64,000 nucleotides of DNA from Nitrosomonas sp. (lineage in GTDB: Bacteria; Pseudomonadota; Gammaproteobacteria; Burkholderiales; Nitrosomonadaceae). A model generated the notes under the pieces. The model searched no databases and was not told where the DNA came from. It saw nothing but the letters and a program-made list of their open reading frames with translations. The stretch is from assembly GCA_024281995.1 (NCBI GenBank), contig JAMWZW010000005.1, forward strand, positions 62,001-126,000. The letters are read 5' to 3'. Shown here in pieces: positions 26,601 through 36,074 of the stretch (positions within the stretch are counted from its first letter, which is position 1; each line of letters starts with the position of its first letter). Position numbers and translations under genes: made by a program.

Positions 26601-27749
26601 TCAGTTGTGCTTGGGTTGTACGGTAGCACCCGTCTTGAGATCATCCTGATCAAAAGACATCAACACTTGATCGCCAGCTTTCAGGCCGCTGAGGATTTCG
26701 GTAAAACTCCAGTTGCTTAAGCCAGTTTCCAGTTGATGTTCGACTAAGCGATTGTCAGTATCAGTTACCCACACTTTGTTATTTTGTCTGATAGCTTGGG
26801 TTGGAATACGTAATACATCGGTTTTGCGATCCAGGATAACTTCGACATCGGCGCTATAACCGACTAACAAGGTATCTGAAGGAATTTGCAGAAAATCCAC
26901 TTCGATGTCTACGGTACGTGCTTGTTTCTCGATTTCAGTAACATACGGTGCAATGCGCCGCACTTTTCCCGCGAAAATCTTTCCCGGCATGGCATCCAGC
27001 GTAATGCGTGCTTCTTGTTTAACTTTAATCTTGGGCGCATCGACCTCATCCATTGGTGCGGTAACATATAAACAGCGGTCGTCAATGAGATCAATGGTCG
27101 GCGGTGTGGGGATGCCAGGTGGCGAAGGGGTAGTAAATTCGCCCAATTCACCGGTAATTTTACCTATGACACCTGAAAAAGGTGCAGTAATAATGGTTCG
27201 GTCAATTCCGGCCTGCGATACACGAATCTGTGCTTCGGCACGTTTGATATCGGAGATAGCCGCTTCACAGCTGGCTTGGCGCGAACGCGCATTGGCATTG
27301 GCATCATCAGCGCGCTGTGAACTGACAAAACCTTGTGCCACTAATTGTTGCACGCGGATCGATTCACGTCGGGCATTGTCTGCCAAAATACAGGTTTCAC
27401 GGCGACGTTCTTGGGCCATCGTCAGTTGACGTTGCGCCAATTCGCGCTGCGCTTGCAAATCCTGGTTCCATAACTCCAATAGTACTTGGCCTTTTTGCAC
27501 GTGATCACCTTCTTTTATCCAGATTTTGGCAATTTGACCGCCGGAAATGGGTGCCAGATTGGATCTTTGGCAGGATTTGATTGTGCCTGCACGCGTGTTG
27601 ACAACGGTAGCTTCTACGTTGCCGGTGGTGATTGTGGCTAAATCGACTTGCAGTGGTTTGGGGCGTGCAAAATACCAACTGACAAACGCGATTGCGCCGG
27701 AAATCATGATAAGGCTGATTAATCGCAATGGTTTTCTCAGTAATAACAT
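26601..27749 (-). CDS. Periplasmic adaptor of MacA/HlyD family
   Basis: A membrane-fusion protein linking the inner-membrane exporter to an outer-membrane channel. It has an N-terminal membrane anchor (residues 8-28), a lipoyl/barrel-sandwich half motif (LAPISGGQIAKIWIKEGDHV, then ITAPFSGVIGKI), and a central alpha-helical hairpin rich in Gln/Ala/Arg (about residues 100-175). A beta-barrel and a membrane-proximal domain ending GLKAGDQVLMS follow. Product 382 residues, typical of MacA-like adaptors. The ATG at 27749 was preferred to a TTG two codons upstream. First gene of the operon, divergent from the MutS-like gene. Confidence 0.88.
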   Translation of the reverse strand: MLLLRKPLRLISLIMISGAIAFVSWYFARPKPLQVDLATITTGNVEATVVNTRAGTIKSCQRSNLAPISGGQIAKIWIKEGDHVQKGQVLLELWNQDLQAQRELAQRQLTMAQERRRETCILADNARRESIRVQQLVAQGFVSSQRADDANANARSRQASCEAAISDIKRAEAQIRVSQAGIDRTIITAPFSGVIGKITGELGEFTTPSPPGIPTPPTIDLIDDRCLYVTAPMDEVDAPKIKVKQEARITLDAMPGKIFAGKVRRIAPYVTEIEKQARTVDIEVDFLQIPSDTLLVGYSADVEVILDRKTDVLRIPTQAIRQNNKVWVTDTDNRLVEHQLETGLSNWSFTEILSGLKAGDQVLMSFDQDDLKTGATVQPKHN

Positions 27750-27888
27750 TATCAAATCAATTATGCGAAGACTGTGAGAGATCAGGTGACATGGTGTTGT
27801 GTTTCATTGTAAATATGCGTATTTTACACGTTCATTAATACTTAAAGCTGCTTGTAGTCGATTCACTATAACTCTGCAAATTTTCTCT

Positions 27889-29532
27889 ATGATTGATATT
27901 TGGCGCAAAAAATTCATCTTATCCGATTCCGATCAGCCCGCGAGCTTTGATAATTTCCGTCCTACTGAATCAAATTTTGAAGTACTTGACCTAAAAACAT
28001 TTGAGGCTATAGAAACTGAAGCTTTGTTTCATGCGATTGATAACACTAAAACCGAGATTGGCCGATTGACGCTTTACCGTTCACTTGCGCGCCCGGCTCA
28101 CGATGCGCAGGTATTGCAACAAAAGCAAGGTGCGTTACGTGAATTGGAATCTAATCCACAATTTCGTGATGCATTACTTGACCTTATGGGCAAAGCCGCT
28201 ACCGGGGAAAAGTCTCTGAAGTATTTGCTGTATGGAGAATTCTCGGGCGGATTGGCAACTGATGAGCCAAGCAGTCGCACAGATAAACTTGAATTTGGCG
28301 GTTATGGTTACCGGCAGTACCAGGATGGTACGCAGTTTGTTGTGGATTTGGTCGAGGGAGTTGAGAAAATTCCGCAACCGCAATCCATCTATTTACATAC
28401 ATTGCTGTCAGCCGTCCGTGATTTCGGGCAGTCCCGCATCTACGCACTGATGAAAGGGCCGGTTTATGCTTCCGCTAGTAAGTTCAAAACGAAGAAAGAG
28501 AAATCAGCTTTTGACTTGTATTCACGTTTTCAGCCTTCATTGTTTAAAATCATGCCAACGCTGATTTTTTTTGCCGCTTCTTATGGTATTTTGTTTTTCT
28601 TTGAAAATTTCATGCCGCAATTTAGCGCATCTTATATTGGTTATGGCATTCTGGCGCTCACTGCGCCGGTTTTCCCAATTGTATTGCTGGCAATGGGAGT
28701 ATCCGATCGTGATTCGATTATTTATCCGCTCCGCAAGCAGTTCCGCCAAAGTCCTGAACTAGCCAAGGCTATTGAGGCTGTAGGAATACTTGATGAACTG
28801 CTGTCGTTTTACCGCTATGGTCAGTCGTATGCAGGTGATAAAGTATTGCCGGACATTATGGCTGAAAAACAGCATCGTCTTATTGTCAGCCAAGCCAGAA
28901 ATCCGCTCTTGGTTAAGAGCATTCCGGATTATGTCCCTAACGATATTCACCTGGATCAAGAGGGTCGTGTACTAATCATTACTGGGCCCAATAGCGGCGG
29001 CAAAACCGCCTATTGCAAAACTGTGGCACAAATCCAGCTATTAGGGCAAATCGGTTGCTATATACCAGCTACAGAAGGACAACTGGTACCCGCTGAACAT
29101 ATTTATTATCAAGTCCCCGATCCTGGCCAATTGAGTGCCGCAATGGGGCGTTTCGGTCATGAATTGCAACGCACACGTGAAATATTTTTCAATTCCTCTT
29201 CGTGTAGCCTTGTTGTCTTGGATGAATTATCCGAAGGCACAACATTTGAAGAAAAAATGACCATTTCAGAATATATCCTCAAAGGTTTCCATAAATTGGG
29301 TGCGAGCACTTTATTGGTAACACATAACCACGAGCTGTGCGAACTGTTGCAGAAAGATGGCATTGGTCGCTACCTGCAGGTTGAATTTATGCTACAAGGC
29401 CCAACGCACCGCCTGATTGCAGGGATCTCAAAAGTCAGCCATGCCGATCGTGTCGCCAACGCTATTGGGTTTAGTCAGAAAGATGTGGAGGAGCATTTGG
29501 AACGGCAAAGTGGTGGCATGAAGGCTGAATAG
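27889..29532 (+). CDS. MutS-family ATPase with membrane segments
   Basis: A 547-residue protein with the MutS core (helical lever region, about residues 40-330) and the MutS C-terminal ABC-type ATPase. Walker A is TGPNSGGKT (about residues 364-373), Walker B is VVLDEL and the later VTHNH His motif is present. It lacks the N-terminal mismatch-recognition and connector domains of MutS and the Smr domain of MutS2. Between residues about 219 and 275 two hydrophobic helices suggest a membrane hairpin, unusual for DNA-repair proteins. The start is the ATG at 27889; a longer frame to 27799 lacks a ribosome site and family similarity. The true role is unknown; mismatch repair should not be assumed. 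Confidence 0.8.
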   Translation: MIDIWRKKFILSDSDQPASFDNFRPTESNFEVLDLKTFEAIETEALFHAIDNTKTEIGRLTLYRSLARPAHDAQVLQQKQGALRELESNPQFRDALLDLMGKAATGEKSLKYLLYGEFSGGLATDEPSSRTDKLEFGGYGYRQYQDGTQFVVDLVEGVEKIPQPQSIYLHTLLSAVRDFGQSRIYALMKGPVYASASKFKTKKEKSAFDLYSRFQPSLFKIMPTLIFFAASYGILFFFENFMPQFSASYIGYGILALTAPVFPIVLLAMGVSDRDSIIYPLRKQFRQSPELAKAIEAVGILDELLSFYRYGQSYAGDKVLPDIMAEKQHRLIVSQARNPLLVKSIPDYVPNDIHLDQEGRVLIITGPNSGGKTAYCKTVAQIQLLGQIGCYIPATEGQLVPAEHIYYQVPDPGQLSAAMGRFGHELQRTREIFFNSSSCSLVVLDELSEGTTFEEKMTISEYILKGFHKLGASTLLVTHNHELCELLQKDGIGRYLQVEFMLQGPTHRLIAGISKVSHADRVANAIGFSQKDVEEHLERQSGGMKAE

Positions 29533-29753
29533 ACCAAAATGAAATCGTGCAAGGAACTTCTATGCCCAGTTTCAAGAAATCTGCTATGGTAAGATCAAAG
29601 ACGGATGTTATTGATGATTTCAAAAAAATTGATAATACAGTGCGTGTTATCAGAGATTGTTCAATATATATTTTTCGAAATTACGTTACATAATATTTGT
29701 GCAAAATTCCTTGTTATGGATAGATAATTTTTGATGCGCTAACATTTCAGACA

Positions 29754-29774
29754 CCCCATGATTTTTACATGGGG
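29754..29774. repeat. Perfect 7-bp hairpin
   Basis: CCCCATG and CATGGGG form a perfect inverted repeat around a 7-nt loop, between the convergent ends of the MutS-like gene and the proline-rich mini-gene. Neither strand has a U-run after it, so it is not a classic intrinsic terminator, though it may help end transcription from both sides. Confidence 0.5.
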
Positions 29775-29816
29775 TAGTTCATTCACTTGCACAATACAAT
29801 TAGAGTGTTAATGCGG

Positions 29817-30074
29817 TTATAGAATGTGAGTTAACGTAATGTCGATAATTGGATGATTTGGTATTATGATTTCCCCTTCATCGATAGGAACTGGGTTAGC
29901 ATAAATGGGTGGCGGGGTGTTATCAGGTGCTGGAGCGGCATAGATAGGTGGTGGGTTGTTATCAGGAGCAGGAGCAGCATAGATGGGTGGTACCTTATTA
30001 TCAGAAGTTGGAGTATCGTAATTCTCGTTAGAGAACAAAACATCAAAGAAATTATTGTCCATAGAGCTCAACAT
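29817..30074 (-). CDS. Small proline-rich tandem-repeat protein
   Basis: An 85-residue protein with no signal peptide. An acidic N-terminal segment (residues 1-25) is followed by three tandem copies of a 13-residue proline-rich unit (PPIYAAPAPDNNP and variants) and a hydrophobic tail. The gene is supported by a good Shine-Dalgarno (AGGAG, seven bases before the ATG) and by codon-level conservation of the 39-bp unit. An overlapping plus-strand frame has neither. I do not recognise the family. Pro-Tyr-Ala-Pro repeats are typical of extended linkers or surface/partner-binding segments, but nothing more can be said. A 28-bp imperfect palindrome lies about 70 bp upstream. Confidence 0.6.
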   Translation of the reverse strand: MLSSMDNNFFDVLFSNENYDTPTSDNKVPPIYAAPAPDNNPPPIYAAPAPDNTPPPIYANPVPIDEGEIIIPNHPIIDITLTHIL

Positions 30075-30554
30075 ATCTATCTCCTAAATTAATCATAATG
30101 GTTTAGAACTGCAAGCAAGCTTAGAAACTCGTGGTGTGCGATTGTTTATAAGTTAAAATTTACAAACAACTGCAGATTACGATATGCATTTTTAAATTTG
30201 CTACGATGATTTTAAGCGATTGAAAAAATGGAGTATTGAAGGAGTAATACCACTGTTTAGTTCTATATTATTAATTTAACTTGCAATTTACTGCGACCTG
30301 TCACAAAGAATGTCAATGATTGAGTTTTTGAAGTTAACGGGAGCGTGCGGTTTTTAGTTTTTTGTGTCTTGGTGTTTCCCAGTCTTGTTGCGGGGTAGGC
30401 TCAGGGTACGCGAAGTGAATTTTTAAGGATCTACAACAATCTGACATTGAGATTTTAGAGATCACACAAAAAGCGTGATGGTATGGTGGAAATAATCGTT
30501 GTGGGCTTTTCTAAAGTATGTAAGTTTTGACATTCTCATAACTTGGTGTTGCTG
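30075..30554. other. Intergenic region with imperfect palindrome
   Basis: About 480 bp without a credible gene. A 28-bp imperfect inverted repeat at 30142-30169 (TTGTTTATAAG... ACAAACAA) lies upstream of the proline-rich gene and could be an operator. The remainder shows no clear feature. Confidence 0.35.
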
Positions 30555-30582
30555 AAAAAAGCCCTCGATATTTACCGAGGGC
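30555..30582 (-). terminator. Intrinsic terminator of the serine protease gene
   Basis: On the minus strand a perfect 7-bp GC-rich stem (GCCCTCG/CGAGGGC) with an 8-nt loop is followed by six U residues. It begins 36 bp after the protease stop codon. Confidence 0.9.
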
Positions 30583-30618
30583 CTCTTTAGATAATGAATA
30601 ATTACATTGTTAACCTGA

Positions 30619-31797
30619 TTAGCATGCCGGGCTAGGGCATACTGAATTAACGAGTGGAACAATATTATTGCTTGTAAAAGGACTGGCTCCTAATACCTTA
30701 GGACCGGTACTGACATAACCCCAGCTTGTTACAGCTACAACAGTATTCTTTTGAGCACCAAAACCTGGAAGATCAGGGGTTGCCGAAGGATCGATACCAA
30801 AATTTATGATCCACGGACCACCACTTGAACCGCCGCTCATTCTTGAGCCGATTTGAATGTTATTAAACCACCCAGCGTCTGTGATCGTAAAACCCAGAGA
30901 ATCGGTACGTTGCATCGAAGTACCATTACCTAATCCTACCGGGTAACCTAATTGGGTGATTTGGGTTGCATTAAGTCCCGCAAAAGAAGTAAAGCCAAAG
31001 TTATTCCATCCATATGCTAGCGTACCTGTACGAGTACCGGGATACACACCGTTAACAGGAGCTGCTACTAATACAGCAACATCATTAGGACACACAACAT
31101 TGCATCCGTCGGTGCCATTAAGCCATGAAGTCATCACTACAGCTTTGGTAACGCCATATACCCCATAAGGTGCATTAGGCGTGAATCGATCGTTTTTAGC
31201 GGGCACAAAAATCCAGTTACTATAATATGAGCCGCTACCGTATCCTGCGACACAATGTGCAGCTGTCACGATAACTCCTTTTTTGATTAATGAAGCCGAA
31301 CAAACAAACGTGCTTGCGCCTATATTAAAATACAGTTTGCCGGCTGCTCGATAAGGATATTCTTTAGATACTTGCCCCGCTTTAGCATCAGCACGTGATG
31401 TAGTAAAAGGATGATTTTCCGTTCCATATTCTTGAGTTGAAATTCCATCATTCAATTCGGTTGCATTCCATTTAGGAAGTGACATGGGATTTTCTTTGCC
31501 GTTTCCAGACTCTCCAGTTGAAAAACCTGGTATGCCTTTTATGACTTTTTTGACTCCTTGTGAAACTTCCAAAGCACTCGGTGCCAATTGCGGTGGCTGA
31601 GGCATATGCATTGGGCGTGCATTGGCAAAATCGATGGTGGCCATTTGAGATTGGAGATTACTTGCTGGAGCTGTTAATATGGTCGTATTGCCTTTCTGCT
31701 CTATTTTGCCACCAGGAATTGCTGCATAACTGGTAGTAACAAAGATAGACAGAGACATAAACACAGTAGCAAGGTTTAAGATTTTGTTTTTCTTCAC
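30619..31797 (-). CDS. Secreted trypsin-like serine protease
   Basis: An exported chymotrypsin-fold protease of 392 residues. The signal peptide (VKKNKILNLATVFMSLSIFV, ending SYAA) is followed by a propeptide of about 120 residues and the catalytic domain. The triad is visible: His in TAAHCVAG, Asp in NDVAVLV, Ser in SGGSSGGPW. Cysteine pairs (SCAS-type near His, CNVVCP, C-terminal CPSPAC) suggest disulfides, as in periplasmic or extracellular enzymes. The start is a GTG eight bases after AAGGAG; an open frame extends to 31905 but lacks both ribosome site and signal peptide. An intrinsic terminator follows the gene. The target is unknown. Confidence 0.87.
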   Translation of the reverse strand: MKKNKILNLATVFMSLSIFVTTSYAAIPGGKIEQKGNTTILTAPASNLQSQMATIDFANARPMHMPQPPQLAPSALEVSQGVKKVIKGIPGFSTGESGNGKENPMSLPKWNATELNDGISTQEYGTENHPFTTSRADAKAGQVSKEYPYRAAGKLYFNIGASTFVCSASLIKKGVIVTAAHCVAGYGSGSYYSNWIFVPAKNDRFTPNAPYGVYGVTKAVVMTSWLNGTDGCNVVCPNDVAVLVAAPVNGVYPGTRTGTLAYGWNNFGFTSFAGLNATQITQLGYPVGLGNGTSMQRTDSLGFTITDAGWFNNIQIGSRMSGGSSGGPWIINFGIDPSATPDLPGFGAQKNTVVAVTSWGYVSTGPKVLGASPFTSNNIVPLVNSVCPSPAC

Positions 31798-32291
31798 AGC
31801 TGTACTCCTTCTTTTATGGTATCGATTGATAAAATTAAAATTTAAAAAAGATATGATTAATTCTAAATTGCTTTGATTTGTCCCAATGCAGTCTAGATAA
31901 AGCAACTAGACGTGGGGATTTTATACGAATGTTTACTTCTTGAATGGAAATTTTACGAAATATGTAAAACAAAACTTTCCACCAACGCAATAATACAGAT
32001 ATGAAAATTGCAAGTATGTGAGAAAACTCACACAGCGCTATCGCTATCTTGTTGTTACTCTAACTTCTCAGAATCCATTGGTATATTGGGCTGATATAAA
32101 ATATAAAGAATGTGACCGCATGGCAAGTGGATAAAAGAGTGATATTTTTGTAATAGTAGAAGACAACTTGTGGCATTACATTTTATTAAGTTATTATGTA
32201 AATAATGACGCGATATTAATATCCAATTCATCTTGTGGAGTGGTGGTTGACCGGCAACATTTTATCGGGCAATTGCAAAATCTTCTTCAGC
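31798..32291. other. Intergenic region upstream of transposase remnant
   Basis: About 490 bp without an intact gene. It holds the protease promoter on the left. The right part may be older, more decayed sequence of the same insertion element whose transposase fragment follows, but I could not align it. Confidence 0.3.
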
Positions 32292-32450
32292 AATCATAAC
32301 AAAGATCACATTCTGCATGAGTAGTTCGAGCAACCCCGGATGCTATTCGAAAACATTCGATCAATACCGAAGCAAGTTATTGCCGATCTCGGATTTCGCA
32401 GCGTGAATGCTGATAATCTAGGGATAGAAATCATCCTCCACCGCAATAGT
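32292..32450 (+). pseudogene. Remnant of an IS5-type DDE transposase
   Basis: One reading frame gives NHNKDHILHE, a stop (TAG at 32322), then FEQPRMLFENI and PKQVIADLGFRSVNADNLG followed by IEII. This follows the pattern of IS5-group transposases around the second catalytic aspartate (NPYDGHTLHE, then VDLGYRGVDADNPG with IEIIHRG). The rest of the gene and the inverted repeats are gone, so this is a decayed fragment. Confidence 0.6.
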
Positions 32451-32522
32451 TGGCTGTTCAACTATCTAAACAAGGTATCTGGCTTTACTTTATTGAGCCA
32501 CGGCATTAAAGTACAATGATTA

Positions 32523-32550
32523 TTCATAGTTAGCTTTTACTCGCTATAAA
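32523..32550 (+). promoter_or_regulatory. Candidate sigma70 promoter for the structured RNA
   Basis: A -35-like TTCATA (32523-32528) and a -10 TATAAA (32545-32550) are separated by 16 bp. Transcription would start near 32557, exactly at the first hairpin. Prediction from sequence only. Confidence 0.4.
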
Positions 32551-32556
32551 TAAAAA

Positions 32557-32662
32557 CCCCCGGTTAAAGGGGAATAAAACCGGGGGGAGCTGCCTTAATA
32601 TCACCTTAAGGCCCTGTCTCAGGGAGGGAAGACAGGGGATACGATACATATCGTCCCTTTTT
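32557..32662 (+). ncRNA. Candidate structured small RNA or hemB leader with four hairpins
   Basis: Four hairpins follow each other. H1: CCCCCGGTT (32557-32565) with AACCGGGGG (32578-32586). H2: GCCTTAA with TTAAGGC (32592-32612 region, loop TATCACC). H3: CCCTGTCT (32612-32619) with AGACAGGG (32630-32637). H4: a bulged stem around ACGAT/ATCGT ending in CCC and then five U residues (32658-32662). H3 and the base of H4 share two G residues, so they compete. Single-stranded GGA motifs occur in the H1 loop (GGGGAA), between H1 and H2 (GGGGGAG) and in the H3 loop (AGGGAGGGA), as in CsrA/RsmA-binding RNAs. On the minus strand H1 followed by U5 would itself be a terminator, so transcription direction is not certain. 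hemB starts 63 bp later. Confidence 0.45.
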
Positions 32663-32686
32663 AAGAGATAGGAATGATTTAATTAG

Positions 32687-33730
<1,044 letters not shown>

Positions 33731-34122
33731 ATTGCATGTATCAACTCAGATTAAATTTTAGTTTTTGTTTACAATGAACTCCCACCTTATTGCGCAATGC
33801 TTGGATAAGCAAAGTATGAGCTGTATGTTGCGCTTGGCCAAATCACGATGTAAGCGCATTGCACTGTAAGTCACTCGTGTACATGGTGTGCAAGGTAGTA
33901 TTCTATTGTCAATCTTGTATTTTCACGTTCAAGATCACTTAGTTTCGCTGCATCAGTTCAATCAGACTCTATCTCACGGCGATTTCTTGACGAAATATGC
34001 CGCGCACTTCTTATGAAATCATACTCTATCTTCATCCGCCATTTTATGAAGCTTCGTACTCCACAAAAATCTGCATACCTTATTTATAATCATGATGAAA
34101 TGGATTGATTTAGTCTGAAATG
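33731..34122. other. Intergenic region with possible IS3-type orfA remnant
   Basis: About 390 bp with no intact gene. On the minus strand, 33954-33874 reads DAAKLSDLERENTRL then a stop-bounded tail. This resembles the leucine-zipper C-terminus of IS3-family orfA proteins. The upstream part of that frame is interrupted by stops. The assignment is tentative. Confidence 0.3.
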
Positions 34123-34989
34123 CTATTCAATATTTTGTGCCTGCTCGCGCATTTGCTCGATAATTACCTTGAGTTCCATCGAAATTCGGGAGATTTCCAA
34201 ATCGACGGATTTTGAACCGAGGGTGTTAGCTTCGCGATTGAGTTCTTGCATCATAAAATCAAGTCTTTTGCCAACAGATCCTCCTTTTTTTAGAATTCGT
34301 TCCACTTCATCCAAATGGGCCTGCAATCGTGATAATTCTTCGTCGACATCGATTTTACTGGCAAACAGAGTAATTTCTTGGCGGATGCGGTCATCTTCCA
34401 AATTGCCAAGCGCTTCTTCTATCCGGGTACGCAATTTTTCTTCAAAAGTAGCAATGAGCGTGGGGATACGGGGAATTGCACTTTCCAGAAGCCGGCGCAT
34501 TTGATTGATGCGTTCCAATAGAACAAATTTGAGTTTATTACCCTCGCGGGTACGTGAATCTCTTAAATCCGCTAGTGCCGTTTGTAATAATCCAATAGAG
34601 ATCTCACCGAAGGTATCAAGGGGCAAGTTGTTATTGCCTAATATACCCGGCCACTGCAATATTTCGGTGACTGTTAATGATTGCGCTGTAGGGTATCGTG
34701 CTTTAACCGTCTGTTCCAGTTCCAACAATTTTTCGAAGATGGCATTATCAAGTTGCAAAGTATTGGTGTTATTTGCCACAGGAGAATAATTGAGACGGCA
34801 TTCAATTTTTCCGCGGCTAAGTTGAGAAGTTATCAGTTCACGCATAATAATCTCTTGTTTGCGAAAATCGTCCGGTAGCCGAAATTGGATATCGAGATAG
34901 CGGTTATTCACGGAACGAAGCTCCAAGCTAAGCGAGGCATAAGGTGTATCCTGGGAGGCTATTGCGTAGCCTGTCATACTGAAGATCAT
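34123..34989 (-). CDS. yicC: YicC-family endoribonuclease
   Basis: A conserved cytosolic protein of the YicC/YloC family, in which the E. coli member is an endoribonuclease involved in small-RNA decay. Family hallmarks are the N-terminus SMTGYA, the segment ELRSVNNRYLDIQFRLP, and the C-terminal KGGSVGKRLDFMMQELNREANTLGSKS block. 288 residues, standard. The start ATG overlaps the stop of the upstream phosphoesterase-like gene by 4 bp (ATGA). In many proteobacteria yicC neighbours gmk or rph; here it is instead linked to a phosphoesterase-like gene and prfC. Confidence 0.92.
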   Translation of the reverse strand: MIFSMTGYAIASQDTPYASLSLELRSVNNRYLDIQFRLPDDFRKQEIIMRELITSQLSRGKIECRLNYSPVANNTNTLQLDNAIFEKLLELEQTVKARYPTAQSLTVTEILQWPGILGNNNLPLDTFGEISIGLLQTALADLRDSRTREGNKLKFVLLERINQMRRLLESAIPRIPTLIATFEEKLRTRIEEALGNLEDDRIRQEITLFASKIDVDEELSRLQAHLDEVERILKKGGSVGKRLDFMMQELNREANTLGSKSVDLEISRISMELKVIIEQMREQAQNIE

Positions 34990-36074
34990 GGTAATGGTTT
35001 TTCTGGTGTCAAGGTTAAAGAAGGCAACAGGTCATCGAGTAGAGAACCAAAACCACACGATGATGGTGCCGGTTTGTTGTCAAGCAAGCCAGTTACCGAA
35101 AAAGGCACGTTCTTATTGCTTGGATCAAATATTACTTCGCTTGCATCAATATATACACGATCTCCAGGTGCATTTAAACGCCAAAGATTAGGGATGTCTT
35201 CATATGGTTGTTTTAAACAGTAAGGCAAGCTATCACCATGTATGACTAGAACAGGTTTTCTGAATTGTAATGTTTTTTGGTTAATCAGTTTGTGGATTGT
35301 ATGATAGCCATTGCAGTCTGAGCGAATTTCCGATGTACACGCCGGCTTATTGTCATGCTCGTATTCATAGATGTCGGCATGGAATGCAATCACAATGGCT
35401 TGAATTGTTGGTAGCGATTCTGCCATATCAAACACTTGGAGCAGCCATTTTTCGTTGAATTTGTCCCGCTCATCGGCAGCATTAAGCGCGTCATCCCTAT
35501 GACTACGATGGATCTGGGTTCTGCCATTGTTGGTGCCAGGTAAGTGCAAAGTAGCGAACATTACTTGATCGATTTTCCATAGCGCATTTTCACTAAAACC
35601 TTGTTGTCGGATTAAACCGGGAATATCTCTGGCTAATTGCAATTCATCCTGCTGAAAAAATAATTGACGCAGATAAGCAAGTCGTTCCAGTTCATCGTAA
35701 CGTCCTGTAAGATTAAATGTGAGTCTGTCGCAATCTGTCCAGTCATTATCACCAGGCGTATAAACCGTTTTGTGTGGATGTAAATGTGCAATTTGTCGGT
35801 AGCGATCCTTGAATAGTTCATTGGTGCAGCTTGAGCGAGCAAGCTTAAAATCTCCCACATGAATCAATACCGCTGGATTGATTGTTTTTATGGCTTTGGC
35901 AATGGCGCCATCAGGATGTTCGAGTAATGCATATTCGTTATCGCTGTATGGCATATCACCGATCACGGCAAACCGGATTAATTTTTCTGATGCTGCCACT
36001 GGAGGCCTTTCTTGGGCAAATGCCTGCATAAGCCACAAGCTTAATAAAATGGCAAATGCTAGCGATTTGATCAC
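34986..36074 (-). CDS. Exported calcineurin-like metallophosphoesterase-domain protein
   Basis: A periplasmic protein of 362 residues with a signal peptide (IKSLAFAILLSLWLMQAFAQ). The metallophosphoesterase pattern is present: AVIGDMPY (first Asp motif), HVGDFK (GDxx second motif), TPGDNDW in place of GNHD, a FHAD motif and VIHGDSLPY. The GNHD-to-GDND change is typical of this subgroup and leaves metal ligands plausible. The substrate is unknown. It starts with GTG directly after the prfC stop codon and overlaps yicC by 4 bp, so the three genes are probably one transcript. Confidence 0.72.
   Translation of the reverse strand: MIKSLAFAILLSLWLMQAFAQERPPVAASEKLIRFAVIGDMPYSDNEYALLEHPDGAIAKAIKTINPAVLIHVGDFKLARSSCTNELFKDRYRQIAHLHPHKTVYTPGDNDWTDCDRLTFNLTGRYDELERLAYLRQLFFQQDELQLARDIPGLIRQQGFSENALWKIDQVMFATLHLPGTNNGRTQIHRSHRDDALNAADERDKFNEKWLLQVFDMAESLPTIQAIVIAFHADIYEYEHDNKPACTSEIRSDCNGYHTIHKLINQKTLQFRKPVLVIHGDSLPYCLKQPYEDIPNLWRLNAPGDRVYIDASEVIFDPSNKNVPFSVTGLLDNKPAPSSCGFGSLLDDLLPSLTLTPEKPLP

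Noticed and set aside
27889..29532. Assigning the MutS-like gene as mutS or mutS2
   Set aside because: Mismatch-recognition and Smr domains are absent, and membrane helices are predicted.
29754..29774. Hairpin as a classic terminator
   Set aside because: No U-run follows on either strand, so it is listed only as a hairpin.
29853..30092. Plus-strand open frame over the proline-rich mini-gene
   Set aside because: It has no ribosome site and is the complement of the repeat; the minus frame has a strong Shine-Dalgarno.
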